DNA of 64,000 bases, taken from contig NC_092525.1 of NCBI RefSeq assembly GCF_037038585.1, positions 26,314,367 to 26,378,366 of the forward strand. The letters run 5' to 3'. The position numbers were made by a program, and so were the translations under genes. Below, piece by piece: positions 39,301 to 51,600 of this stretch. Every line of letters starts with the position of its first letter. The stretch's first letter is position 1. This DNA comes from Patagioenas fasciata (Eukaryota > Chordata > Aves > Columbiformes > Columbidae). The notes under the pieces were generated by a model. The model searched no databases. It worked only from the letters and a program-made list of their open reading frames with translations, and was not told the origin of the DNA.

Positions 39301-42300
39301 ACATCCCGCCCCTGTTCCTGGGAAAAAGGGGTCAGCAGGGAACATTAAGTCAGGCCAGGGCTGGGAGATGAGTCAGGATGAAGTCAAAGACTAGAAAAGC
39401 TTATGCAGGCCGACTGTGGAGCAAACACCATGCCCAATGTTCCCAGTGTGGGTGTGTTTAGGATGCCCTGAGGCTCTGGACTCAAAGGTATTTTAAAGGG
39501 TTTGTATGATATATCCCTTCTAGTAGTTTATGGAGCTATTTTTAATAGCTGAATGTCAGGAGTCTGGGATTTTTTTGTAAAACAAAGCAATTATATGAGT
39601 GTCATTTCTTTTATTCAGTCTTGTGTTTTTATGGCAGACAGATAACATAGAGTAGTCATATTGCTATTTCAAATTGGCATGTTCTATTAAAAATAAGTCA
39701 GGAGATACCCTGTAATGTCTCCTGAATCCAACAGAGCTAATGGAGATTTACACTGAATTTAGTGAGAGGAGAAAATGGCCATTTTTAGACAACAACATTT
39801 TCTATGTAAAGGGATATGTTGTGTTTCCCATAAGGCTTCATATCCCCTCATTAATGGGATTTATGGAACTTGAAGAGAAAATGGACTGCTGGGCAACAAC
39901 TTTATTTTTTGGAACCTGAGCAAGCTAGTGATATATACCTTTTATATTTAATAACAAAATACCTGCCCGGAGCACTTTTTACACTTTCGTTTGTATGTGT
40001 ATTGTGCCTGAGTATTTTATTTCTATTTATATCAGTCTGTTTCTAACATAATATGTTATACATGAAGAGTTTTTACAGTGCCTGGTAAAGTTCTGTCTCC
40101 CTCAAACTGGATTTTGGAGTTCTCAAGTAGGGCATTCTCTGCAATAACTTTCCATCATCCCTTCCAACATTCTTTGTCTCTTTTGAAAATCATGGCTGAT
40201 TAAAAGTCTAATGCAACAGCTGTTTGCGATCATATGATTGATAGGTTTTCTAGACAGATGTTGACTATTAGGAGCAGAAACATTCTGAATTCTTTGCAGT
40301 GCTCAAAAAATTTTGAATTGATACTTTTTAAAGTCACAGTAGGATAGAGCTGCCAGGCAAAGCAGATTCTTTATGTGCTTAACTAAGAATTACTGCAACT
40401 CAAAAGACTGATCACACCACACACAAAAAAAATCCCTGTAGGCATTACATCAGGAGGTGAAATTCAATGTCTGCATGAATCAAAAAGTGCTCTGAAAACT
40501 TTTAGCAACCCACTTTGGCTACATATGTGGGCCGGGATGTGGAGAGGAGGTTTGGGCCCTTAACTAGCGTGTATAGGGAAACTAGGGGGACGTTTTGAAG
40601 AATTTGTGCTGGAATTGCAGAGTGATGTGTTTCTGAACAAATATTCGTGAAGGAAGTTTGAATGGTGCCCTTATCTCTTGTGTGTGCTCTTGGTACCACT
40701 GGTTGTCTCACAGGCATTTGTTTTTCTGGTGGTGTTAAAAATGATGAGCTTGGGTAAGATACATTCTTTTATACCAAACTGGCCTCTGAAAAGTAGCTGA
40801 AGTTGGCTTAATGCTTTCTAGGGAAGATAAATCTTCAGCGATGTGGTTTTCCTTCTAGAAGGTGTGCAGTGCTGATAATCTAATTGTATATACAATTTGT
40901 CTTGGTACTAGGAAGATTTTATTTTCCTTTCTTTACCAGTAGGGCCAGAAGTTCTATTTAGACTGCAAAACTTTCAACGTTTACCTCTGCAGCATGAACA
41001 AGGAAGTGTAAAGTAAATAGTGAATACCCAGCTTGCATTCACATTCTGTCAGGGCTGCACCTTAAATCATTATTGCAGTTGCTGCGATTAAGGGTTGGGA
41101 GTGGGAAGCAAGTTTATTCCATTTTGTGGAGTTAAATTGTGTCTACGGTATGAAGTCACGTTTGAGAACCTAGTCTTACAAATAATCAAAAACTTAAATA
41201 TGATGGTGTTTATCTACTCCTTGTTATTTTTCCAGTAAGATATTTTATTGGTAGAAAAATTCAGTCATGAAGTGACTGTTGTATAAATTAGAGAAACAAA
41301 ATCAACATATTAGTTAACATAGATGGGTTGTGAACTTGGTTTCTGAGAATACTGCAATAATTTATGTTCTCAGCCACCAAACACTGTGTGTATGCTATGG
41401 GAACAAATAATAAACAGTGTATGAAATGAACATTACAAAAAACCTTATCCCTCTTATTATACAAGACAAATAGCCTGCGTGCATTAAATTTCTGTCTCTT
41501 TAGTATAGGGTTTGAAGAAAACTGTTCATTGGAATCTACTGCTTGTAGCTGTTGTTGAGCACAGTTTGGCTTAAAAAGTCTGACAAATGCAAAACCAAAT
41601 AAACGTGTTTATTACTCAGGAGAAATTAAAAGAACAGGACTCGGCACCTGAAGAGACACAGAAAAGGGCTCTGAAAAAAGAGGGGTCAGGGATAAAAAAT
41701 TAGATATGTAACTTGAATATTCCTATATTCGTGAAAACATGCTTTTGGGACAGAAAGGGTATGTTTCTTCCATAACTATTGTAAGTTTCCCTTCAACTAG
41801 AAGCTGGTGATAAACATACAAAAAGTTGTGTAAATAAAATGGTATGCATTCAGTTTGTCTTTGTGTTCAGATCCCCTATAGCAAGGGATGGTCAAAAAAT
41901 ATTTAGACAAGAAGTTGAACCAATGTATTAATACATACAAAAAAATATCCTAAACCAAACACCAATTTAATTTCTTCTTGCTGTTTGCTACAAAGCAAAG
42001 CGATAGATTTAAATGAGTGCAGGTGATCTCAACTACAAGCTAGCAAGTGTGTCTGAAGCACAAGTACCCATATATCAACTGGCTCTTGATAGATCTGTTT
42101 TTTAAGTTACCTGCTTCATTATACAGGGTGGAAATACTTGCTTATGTTCCTAAACTACAAAATATTCTCAAACTTGCCTAATTGATGCTTTAATGAAAGT
42201 GCTTGTATTAAACCTAGGCATATGCATCTAAGATTTGTTTAGCTGATTTTTCTTTTTTGTATTTTCTTTAGGTATTTCTGCTTACATTCGTAACATGTCA

Positions 42301-45300
42301 CAGTTTTCATTCATTATATCACACATTTGGTTTGCCTTTAATAGCGGAAACAAAGAAAATGGGCAGCTATGTAACCTGAATCATCTCACTGAATTCAGGC
42401 TGTGTGACTAGAATAGTGTATAATATATAAGTGTAGCCCCTGCAAAGCCAACAGAGTGCTGTCTTTCTTGGCATTGAGAAACTCCTTTGGAAAAAAGAGG
42501 GCCAAGCTGTACAATAAGTTACATAAAGTATAGCTTCCCTGAAAACATTTCAACAGTTTTACTTCAGTTTGGCCCCAGGATAATTTCTTTTAAGCGTGGA
42601 TGCACTTGTAATTTTTAGAAATTCATGGGACTACTCTGGGTAGATAAAACACAGTAAGTTTCAGGGTTGTTTTCCATGTGGATTATCCATTAATTGTAAA
42701 ATTCGCATAACACAATTAGGGTTGATTAACTGGTTGATTAGTTGTCTTCTAAAGAAGCTCGTAAACATCTGGGGAAACAGGTGGTGCCTCTCCTAAATGC
42801 ATCTGCAAGAAGTGGAAAGCTGCATTGAATGTCTGCCCTGCTTGAATCCAGGGACTTTGTCTTTGACTGCTTATTAGCATTTTCCTGTAGCTGGTCCCAG
42901 CTTCTGACTCAAATGGGATTTTGTCTGGATCTGGTGGTGTAACTATTTAATATGCCACCCATGTTTCCAATGCCACGGTAAGAGCTCCAATGGTTAAAAC
43001 TTGAAAAGCCTCTTCATAAGAGCTTTTTTAACCCCTAATGGATTAGATTCAAAACAGTTTTAAGTAGATATCAGATTTAGAACATGGACGGACAAACTCA
43101 AGAGAAATAAGAGATCCGCAGCCATGTCTCCATAGGGGGGATGGCTGAAAGGATATGAAATTAAGCATTGTATCACGAGATATTTTTGTGCATATACATT
43201 TACAGTAGTCTCTGGTTTATATATGTATGTTCTGGCAATATGGGTTCAGATGTAGTCTGCCACACAGCTTCCTCTTGTCAGCAAATGTGGGTTTTGAGAG
43301 AGATATAACATCATGTTCATAAAGACAGCTTTGCTGTAAAGCTGACTCTGGGAGTTTAGGGCATATGTTTGTTTATTAATGGTGTGCTTTGTACTATGTA
43401 TATAAAGAAAGGCCATAAAAAAGTCAATTTCTGATTTGTAGCTTGAAATTCAGATCTTTAATAAAGTTTGTTTCTGTGCCAAATAGTTGCTCATAAAGAT
43501 ATATGAGTTTGTGTGCAGCCTAGATATTCTGAGATTAAACTAGTGAAAAGAAGCAAGCTTGACTGCTTTGTTTATTAACGGGCAAAAGCACTGTCTGAAA
43601 ATTTTATAATAGAAGAGTAGTTCTAGACAGACAGCAAGGCATCACTGTGGGAGCTGATTGCTCATTATATTTATAGATAAGCACAGAAGCAATGTGTGAA
43701 AGATTGCTTTAAGGGGTGAAGTTTTCTAGTGTGTGATATGAAGTACCAGTCATTTCTGAGAGCTGTTGAGAATACAGATTTAGAAATGGGACCCTGTCTT
43801 TAATAGCTGTTTAAAAATACTAAGTGATAGTTCTTTCTTTTTAAAGACACGTTTTTTTGAAGTTATAGCAGCTCTTGTTGTGTGAGTGAGGAGTTTCTTA
43901 ATTAACACCTAAGTCTGCATGCCTGATGAGCAATAAGAACTTGTGAGCTCTTGAATAAAGGTTTATTGGAATGTTGCATAATCAAATTTATAATTATTGA
44001 TAATAATCAGCCATACCTTGACTTAACTGAATTGGTTATTTGATTTACTTTAAATAATGTGCATTTGAGGCATGGTGAGCAGTCCAATAAAGATTTGGCT
44101 TCCCGCTCAACCAATTCAATACAACACATATTTAAATACTACTTGAAAGCTGGGTATTTTATCTGTGTTTTAACAGGGTCATTTTCTGTGCTTGAAAAGT
44201 TCTTAGACTTATCAAAGAGTAGTAAGGTTGTTGAGGTTTCTTTAAGAGTAAACCTTATGTAGTATTAAGCATTATTTTGAATCCTCAGACTTTAATTTCC
44301 ATACTCTATTGAACCTAACATGATTAATTCAACTTATATTAACCTTTTTTTTCCTGAATCTTGCATAGCATTAAAATTGCTGTAGCTGACACTTAAAAAA
44401 TTTCCTGTATTTTGTCTTTTCAACTTTGTTTACCATGTGCATTTTGCAGGCACTTCTTTAAGGGAAGACTATTCAGGAATATCTTTCTCCTCCAATGACA
44501 TGTTAAAATATAGGCTTAAGGGTAGTCTGTGGTACAATTACTTTGTTTCCAAAATTAACATTCTGCATTTCATATTTGCTCTTTTTTTCAATAGATCTGT
44601 TATGTGTTTGAAGTTCATAATGATATTGTCTATGTCATGAGGTTGTGTGGCTTCTTGTTGAAAAGCTTTGAGATTCTCTCAGGAACACAAGCTGCCAGTG
44701 TTTTCACCGTTTGTGGTTTGGAAGCTGATTGGAGGGCCAGCAAACCCAAATGTGCTGAAGTGCTCCTGGTATTACTCATGGGCTGAAATGAAAGTCTTCC
44801 AGCAAGGGGCTGCACAACTCCTTCCTTGATTGGGTAGAGGCCGTGGCAGACACAGCAAAAATATTCCAGTTTGCAACATCCTCTGTCAGGTTCTTTTGGT
44901 CTCCATTTTGATAAGGTCACCACTTGCTGTGATTCTTTAGTGATGCTGCTTGTGTGTGTGTGTGTGCAAGTTGAAGAAGGTTGCCTGAACAGCAAACTTA
45001 TGTCCTTAACTTCCCTGCATGCCCAGGGTGTTTGGGTGCTGGATTGCTCAGTCACTAAGGCAAACTCCCTGCTGAAACCAGTACAGGCATGTTCACTGAT
45101 GCCTTGGGCCACCCTTATGTCTCAGCAATGAATAAAGTGTTCTAAGATTCAAAATCTTGTTCTGTGTAAGTTTGGACAACATTATACATACTGTAATGAG
45201 ATAATATGCAACAAGAATGCATGATAAATTCTCTGTTGCAAACCAGGTTCCAGAAAATTTTCTGATGTCTGACTTCTGTCATTTTTTCCACATTGTATTT
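36321..45300. other. Intergenic, no gene recognised
   Basis: No coding gene supported. Contains a (TG)8 run at 44951-44966. The frame at 44630-45112 on the - strand (160 codons) lies over low-complexity sequence and has no family signature. Confidence 0.6.
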
Positions 45301-45326
45301 TCAGGATGTGTTAAGGAATTAAGACT

Positions 45327-45400
45327 GTTTTGTTTTTGTTTTTGTTTTTGTTTTTTTTTTTTTTTTTGGTTGTTGTTGTTAGTTGGTTTTTTTTTTTCTT
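45327..45400. repeat. T/G-rich simple repeat
   Basis: (TTTTTG)n, then a long T run, then (GTT)n on the + strand. About 80 bases to the right lies an A/C-rich tract of the complementary type. Confidence 0.85.
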
Positions 45401-45480
45401 TTGGAGAAAAGTGTGTACTTTGTGTACTTTGCCAAAGAAGCTCTACCTAGAATCCCATGTTCATTCACTCTTTGATCATA

Positions 45481-45645
45481 ACACTGCCCCCCTAAAAAAA
45501 CCCTCAACGAAAATGCCACAAACCAAACAAACCCACCGACAAAACAAACAAAAACCCCACAAACAACAACAAACAAAACCAAACAAAAACCACAACAAGA
45601 ACCCAAATAAACAAAAAACCTCACACACAAAACCCAACAAACTAC
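45481..45645. repeat. A/C-rich simple repeat, (AAAC)n-type
   Basis: Irregular AAAC, AAC and ACCC units over about 165 bp. The 171-codon frame at 45330-45845 exists only because both tracts lack stops; its product would be Phe/Val-rich then Lys/Pro/Gln/Asn-rich. Confidence 0.85.
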
Positions 45646-48600
45646 AAGTTACATTAAATTGCAGTCCAGATTTCTGTGCTATGTGCTATCATTTGGGGAT
45701 TTTCATATCAAAAGCCTTCAGATGGAATGTTGAAATGGTTATTACGCATCAAGCAAAAACATTTTCCAGAAGCAGTGATGAAAGAAGTACCACTGATCTC
45801 ATTTCAGTTTCCGTTTTTAGAGTAAGGGTAACAGCTCTGGAATGAGACTGAATGCGGTGGTTTTCCCTGCATGATGGAAAGCGAGCAGGTCATTTTGCCA
45901 GGTTTCCAGTACCTGAGCAATTGCCTGGGTGGAAAAAAGCAAATAGTGGATTCTCAGAGCTAAAATAATGGATTGCGTTTATCCAGATTCTTCTTGTTTA
46001 CTTTATTATTACTTGGATTTTTCAAAGGTGGCTAAGATAGCAATGTATTACGTTTTTACTCCTAAAACATTGAAAATCCCAGCCCAAAAAGTAAATTAAT
46101 AAACTAACAACAAGTTTTCTGTGTCTCACACAGACCACCATGGTAGTTGAAATCACCCTGCAACATATTACTTAATTTGCCAGCTTTCATCATCCCACAG
46201 TTGACTTCATTCTTTATCGAACACAGTAGAACCCTGGTTACCCTCAAATAGCTTTGTGAGACAGGTTTCCATGTTGCTGCTTGTGAATGATAAAGGCTTA
46301 GCTCACTCTCATAAGGACCTTACTTTTTCAAACTTCTTAAGACTGACAAATGTAGAAACTAAATTAATTTTGGTCAAGCTGCAAGTGAATAAAAATGCTG
46401 CTCTGTATCACCTTGTACTATGCAACCACCACTCTACCTTGGAGATCCAAAGCATGATTAACATATGCTGTGTAGTTTGAACAGGCTTTTCAGATTTTGA
46501 ATTAAGATTTATACAGGAAGGAGAGACTTGCTTGTCAATATGCCTGGAAATTGTTGGGAGGAAAGGGAATGAGTGGTAATGAGAGATCATCGAATGGCAT
46601 ATTTTATCCTTGTATCTTCATATTTTGCTTGTCATTGCCTTTCGCATTTTTCTTAAGCTCCATTATGAGTAAATGCTATTTTTATGGGTACACCAAAACT
46701 GCATAGATTCTGGTAATTCCTTGGTATGAAGGAAAGTCGAAACATAGCAGAAATTTCTTTCTGCATTGACATCAACTTTTTGCTTATGCTTCTGGGCTTT
46801 TCTATAGTGTTTATAAAGCAAATAGACATCTGCTTTGCTTGCCTCAATTGTAGCCTTTGGATCCAATGAAATAGCTTTTACCATGTGATATTTAACTTGT
46901 CCAAGTGATAATAGTGCTGACTTTTTACATGGATATTGGTTCTTATGCTTTTGGAAGTCCTGCATGACTCTTTGGGTGAAGAATATACAATCTGGGGTGT
47001 CATGGTGGCAACAAGGGGCAAAGCCTGCTGCAGTGGAAGGAGGCTAACAGGAGCAAGACAGTAACTCAGTTCTGTCTCGATTTATTGTGCAGTACATTCC
47101 CTGAAGTGATGGTTTGTCCACTACCAAATTTTTCTTTGGTGGTGTCTAGAGAAAATTAATATGTATTCTGTCCCCAGACTACCAGTTATGTTTACTACCC
47201 ATGTCAACATGTATCAAAATCCTAACAAATGTAAAGGTGTTCTTTGCAAAATATAATTGAATACTGCTTAGCAAAAGGCTTTGCAATCTCCCAGTTACAT
47301 ATGTGCATTGAAGTACAGATGTTAAATAAAGCTAGACTTTTTCAGTTCAGTGATTGAATTAGTGCATTTGGGAGGAAGAGAGAGGAAATGGTTTCAGGAC
47401 AAACCAAACCAGATGGGAGAAGGTGGGGGTTAGCTTTCCCATCACTTACTTGTGGGTGAACTCAAATACATGGTCTGAAAATAATGTTTTAACTTAGGAA
47501 TTATTTTATATGTGTTTAATCTGCATTAAAAAGAGGTTATTCTAGATGAAAAATGTTCCATGTTTTTGCTTGAAAATACTAAAACAAATGATTCTAAGCT
47601 TCTAATTTTTCTCCTGTCTGTTTTGATTCACATTTTTCATGCAATTTGACTGAAAAATCAGAAAAGGCTTGTTTTTCGGAGCAAATGTGTTTTCAGGTCG
47701 ATTCATCAATTTGTTGTCAGGGGACAGGAAAGTCCAGTTGCTATACTAAATGCTTTGGTTCATTTATTGCATGTTTAACTGCTGTTATTTGTTCCTCAAG
47801 ACTGATCTGAGAGAAGAATGATTTCTTAGCTAAAGTTACACCAGGTCTGTCCATATCAAATGACACAAAAAATGAACCTATCACACAACCTTATTTTAAT
47901 TTTCCCTAATGTCTCTTTGGTGAGAACTGAGGGTTTTTTTCCCTCAATGTCCTTTTGAAAAATTTAGTGAGATACGAAATTACTGTACATTGTGTACAGT
48001 AATACTATATTCAGAAGCATTCATTTTTTATTTCAAATAGAATTTTCCATGAGAAGAGAGATGTTAAATCTTTCTGATCAGCAGAAATACCCTCTGTAAT
48101 TCTAATTTTGGAATCTCACTTGATTAGATGGTAAAGGTAATACACTCGCTAGTTGATGGAGCTGTTTTGATCCCAGTCATAAAAGTCACCACAGACTGAT
48201 GCTACATATTACTCCATTTACTAGAAGCTGATGTTTGTAGACAGTTGGAAAGGTGAGTGCTGTGGTTACTGCATCTTTTTGGCTCAAGACATTTATGCTT
48301 TTCTAGATGAAAGTAGAACATAAGTTTGCTGGAAGCCAGATTATTTTTTTTAATGAACTCTTTACAGTTGAGGGGGGAACAAAACACAGATGAAGTGTCA
48401 TTGTGGACAGATTCAGTAACTTTGTATGTAGTAATACCTTTAATTAGACCAACAGAATAAATATTGCACACAGACTTTAGGGATCTCATAAAAGATTTAC
48501 CCTGACAAAGAGGAAATTGGTGCAACTGGAGGATAATTCCAACAGGAACTGCAAACTGGAAAGAACAGTATCTCCTAGCTTCTTGTGCATTGATTCTTGC

Positions 48601-51600
48601 AGCACCTGCAGATAAATTTAGCATTCCTTTTATGACCTTTCACAAAAAAAGCCTTTCCTGTGAACTTGGAAAGTTTAAGAATAAAATTTGTCAGTCAAAT
48701 GACAAATGTCAGATGACCTTCTGCTATCAGTGTACCTATATCAAGGTTGTTTTTTTTTTTTTTTAATCTTTTGTAAGCACTACAGAGACTAGGTTATTGG
48801 AGCAGAAAAATACCGTGTCTCTTCTGGGCTGCACTGCCCGAGGCACAGAGCTGAAGTTTTTGTGTATGAAGGCTCTGAAGTTAAAGCATAACTGGCTTTT
48901 CTTTTCTCTGTTTTCATTGCCATAAAGAACATGTAACTGGAGTGACAGAGCTCAATGAATAGATGCTTTACACAGCCACCCATTGCAACACCTGTGGGCC
49001 ACTGATGTGGCAGCACCGCAAACCTCTACCCATGGCACTGGGTGGGACGCAGAAACCACTTGTTCAGTTTCAATGTTTTGGAATAGTCAGAAATATACAT
49101 GTAGTAGGTTGCATTTTCCTCATTCTTAAGTGATTTTTTAACATGTGTTTCAACCAAAGGGATGCCAGCAAACATTTAGACTGATTTTCTAGCTCAATAC
49201 TTTGGAAGAAACTATGGCAACGCTACAATCGTACCATGTCATCTTCAGCTTGTGGGGCTGGTTTTGATGACCTTACAGTGGTGGGCAGGCACAGTTAGGT
49301 AGATTGGGTATTTTCATAATCTGTGGCTGTTGATAGTGTCTTGTAGTTTGTGTCTATCTTGAAATAAAAGGCCAATTGGTCAGACTCCAGAAGAGAAGAT
49401 AAATGGGATTTTAAAATTGGACTTTTTTTGCATGGTTGTTGCAAATTGAGGACTTCCACTTGAATGCTGATTGTCAGCAAGATGATAAGGGAATTAAGCT
49501 ACCAAGAGCTCTGAGCTGAACCTTGTGGGTGGGCTGAAGAATGAATGCTTGAACTGGAGAACCCCAATAGCCTCTGCTGTGGAACCACTTGCATGACTTA
49601 CCAGACTGCAGCTTGAAGCTGTGTTCTTCCTGTGTTCTGCTATCATTTGCATGCCTTGATCCATTAACATCACTCCTTAAACATACACAAAATGAAGGCC
49701 AAATGATTTTTTTATAGTACATTTCTAAATTGCTTTAATTGCTTTGTCTTTTTTTTTTTTTTTTTTTAAATCAGAAAGGTCTCTTTGTCCCTTGAAATTA
49801 TGAAAACTACTCTTATACAGAACATATCTTGTAGCAGCCATCAGATCTTTTTTTGACCTTTTTTTTTTTTTTTTTTTAATGTTCATCTCCAAATCCAGGT
49901 CTTGAAAACATAAAAAACTTACATAGTTTTTCCACAGTAGACACCCCTGAGCCCTCTTGGGTATGGAAGACATGTTTGGGGTTTTTTTTAGAATTTCTAT
50001 TTTAAGTCTTACCTTGAAAGTTAATATCTTAATTTATTCACAAAAATTTCTATTTCAAGTGAAAATGAATGACTCTATTTTGCTGTTTAATGTTTTAGCT
50101 GAAACAGCACCAGTGGTTATTTGCATGAGATGCAAGCCAAGACCTTATTAAAAATAAAAGCTGAGCACCTACTGCAGTACTTAATTCTCTTTTTAGTTTT
50201 ATTAACAGTTGAGAGCTTTCTTGGTTGGAGAAGTATTTTGATAATCATAACATAAGAAAAAATTCTATATATGTATAAATGAAACTGGATGATGAAAAGT
50301 AGGTCAGTCCTTCAGCCTGGCTTTTAGCTTCATCTTAAAGATTTCTCTCTGCAGTGATTTGCTGATCCACTTATTCTTAATATGATAATCCTTAAATGCA
50401 TAATCCTCAGTGATAGATAATGATTGCTAACATGTTTAATTTTCCTCATCCAGTGTCAAGAGTGCCAGTGATACATTTGGTCATGTGTTTGTAAGTGGCT
50501 GTCTGTTTCAGAATCTGGTTATTTAAAGGGTATCTAATTTAATTACCAAACAGCAAATACACTGTCTGCAAAAGTCACTGACCTAGAATGTTGCCTCTAA
50601 GCTTTTGAGCATGGCTGGTAGTGGAATGATGTAAAATGACATGAAAGCTGAAGACATAATTGCTCATTGCAAATCTTTTTTTTCAGTAGCTGACATTGTT
50701 CTGAAAATGAAAAGTGACAGTTAAATATTTTTGGCAACTTTTCCCTGTAGGAAAGGAACATGCAACCTACTTATTTTTGCTACTGTTAGGGCTGACTCAA
50801 AATTATATTCATAAAAAGTTTATTTACTGACACTACGGACTGAATTTTTGAGTGGTCTCTACCCAAGTACTAATTTAGGGCTCTTATAATCTAGGTATGT
50901 AGTCATGAAAAATGAGCTGTTAGAGGTTTATCCGCAAAATATCACAAAAGTTATTTCTAGGAACAAATGCTGTGTTTTGGGAGTATCCGAAAAAATAAAG
51001 TGAAGCGTCCAAAATTCAGATGCTGCTTCTGAATATCTTGCTGCACAAAACTTAAAAATGCCATCTGGTGAGAGCTTTACCTTCTATACAGATTCCATCA
51101 GACTGTGTGTGTGTTCCCTTTGCTTGCAAATTTACACTTGTAGCTGATGGAAATGATACATATGTGAAAGCTTGGAAAGCGGTTAGTGAGCAACCTTATT
51201 TTAAAAAGAGCTGATGAAATGTAGCAGCCAACAATCTAAAAGTGAACATAGAGCCTCAGCACACATTGCAGTTTTCTGTGCTTGTAAATATACAGGCTCT
51301 GCGCTCCCTTTAGAACTGTTACAGCTTCAGGTGACAACAAAGATATGTAAACTGCAGTCAGCTCAGGAACCCAACAGCTTCATCTATGTGCACTGCAGAG
51401 ACACCGACTTTATTGCTCAACAAGAAAGGAGGGCCTGTTAAAACTGTGGCTCCTCCTGTTATGAGGAGGATAGTGGCACCAGTGCCCTGTGAGCTCAAGC
51501 ACAGCAAGCTGCTAATGTAATTTTATTGATTTGGGCATCCAAGTCAGAATTTCTTTGTAGATGATTCTGTCAGAGGTAGCCTGAGCTAATCTGGCAGAGT

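Noticed and set aside
44630-45112. 160-codon ORF on the - strand
   Set aside because: No recognisable family, includes the (TG)n run translated as His/Thr repeats, and has no supporting context.
45531-45540. ACCCACCGAC inside the A/C-rich tract, matching part of the miR-181b complement
   Set aside because: Only ten bases, outside the seed region and in simple-repeat sequence; no hairpin around it. Taken as coincidence.
45330-45845. 171-codon ORF on the + strand, the longest in the window
   Set aside because: It runs through T/G-rich then A/C-rich simple repeats that lack stop codons; the product is low complexity with no domain.
48202-48624. 140-codon ORF on the - strand
   Set aside because: Residue pattern shows no domain or family; expected by chance in a 64-kb window.
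50119-50126. Perfect octamer ATTTGCAT, a POU-factor site
   Set aside because: About two copies are expected by chance on both strands in a window of this size; no promoter context.
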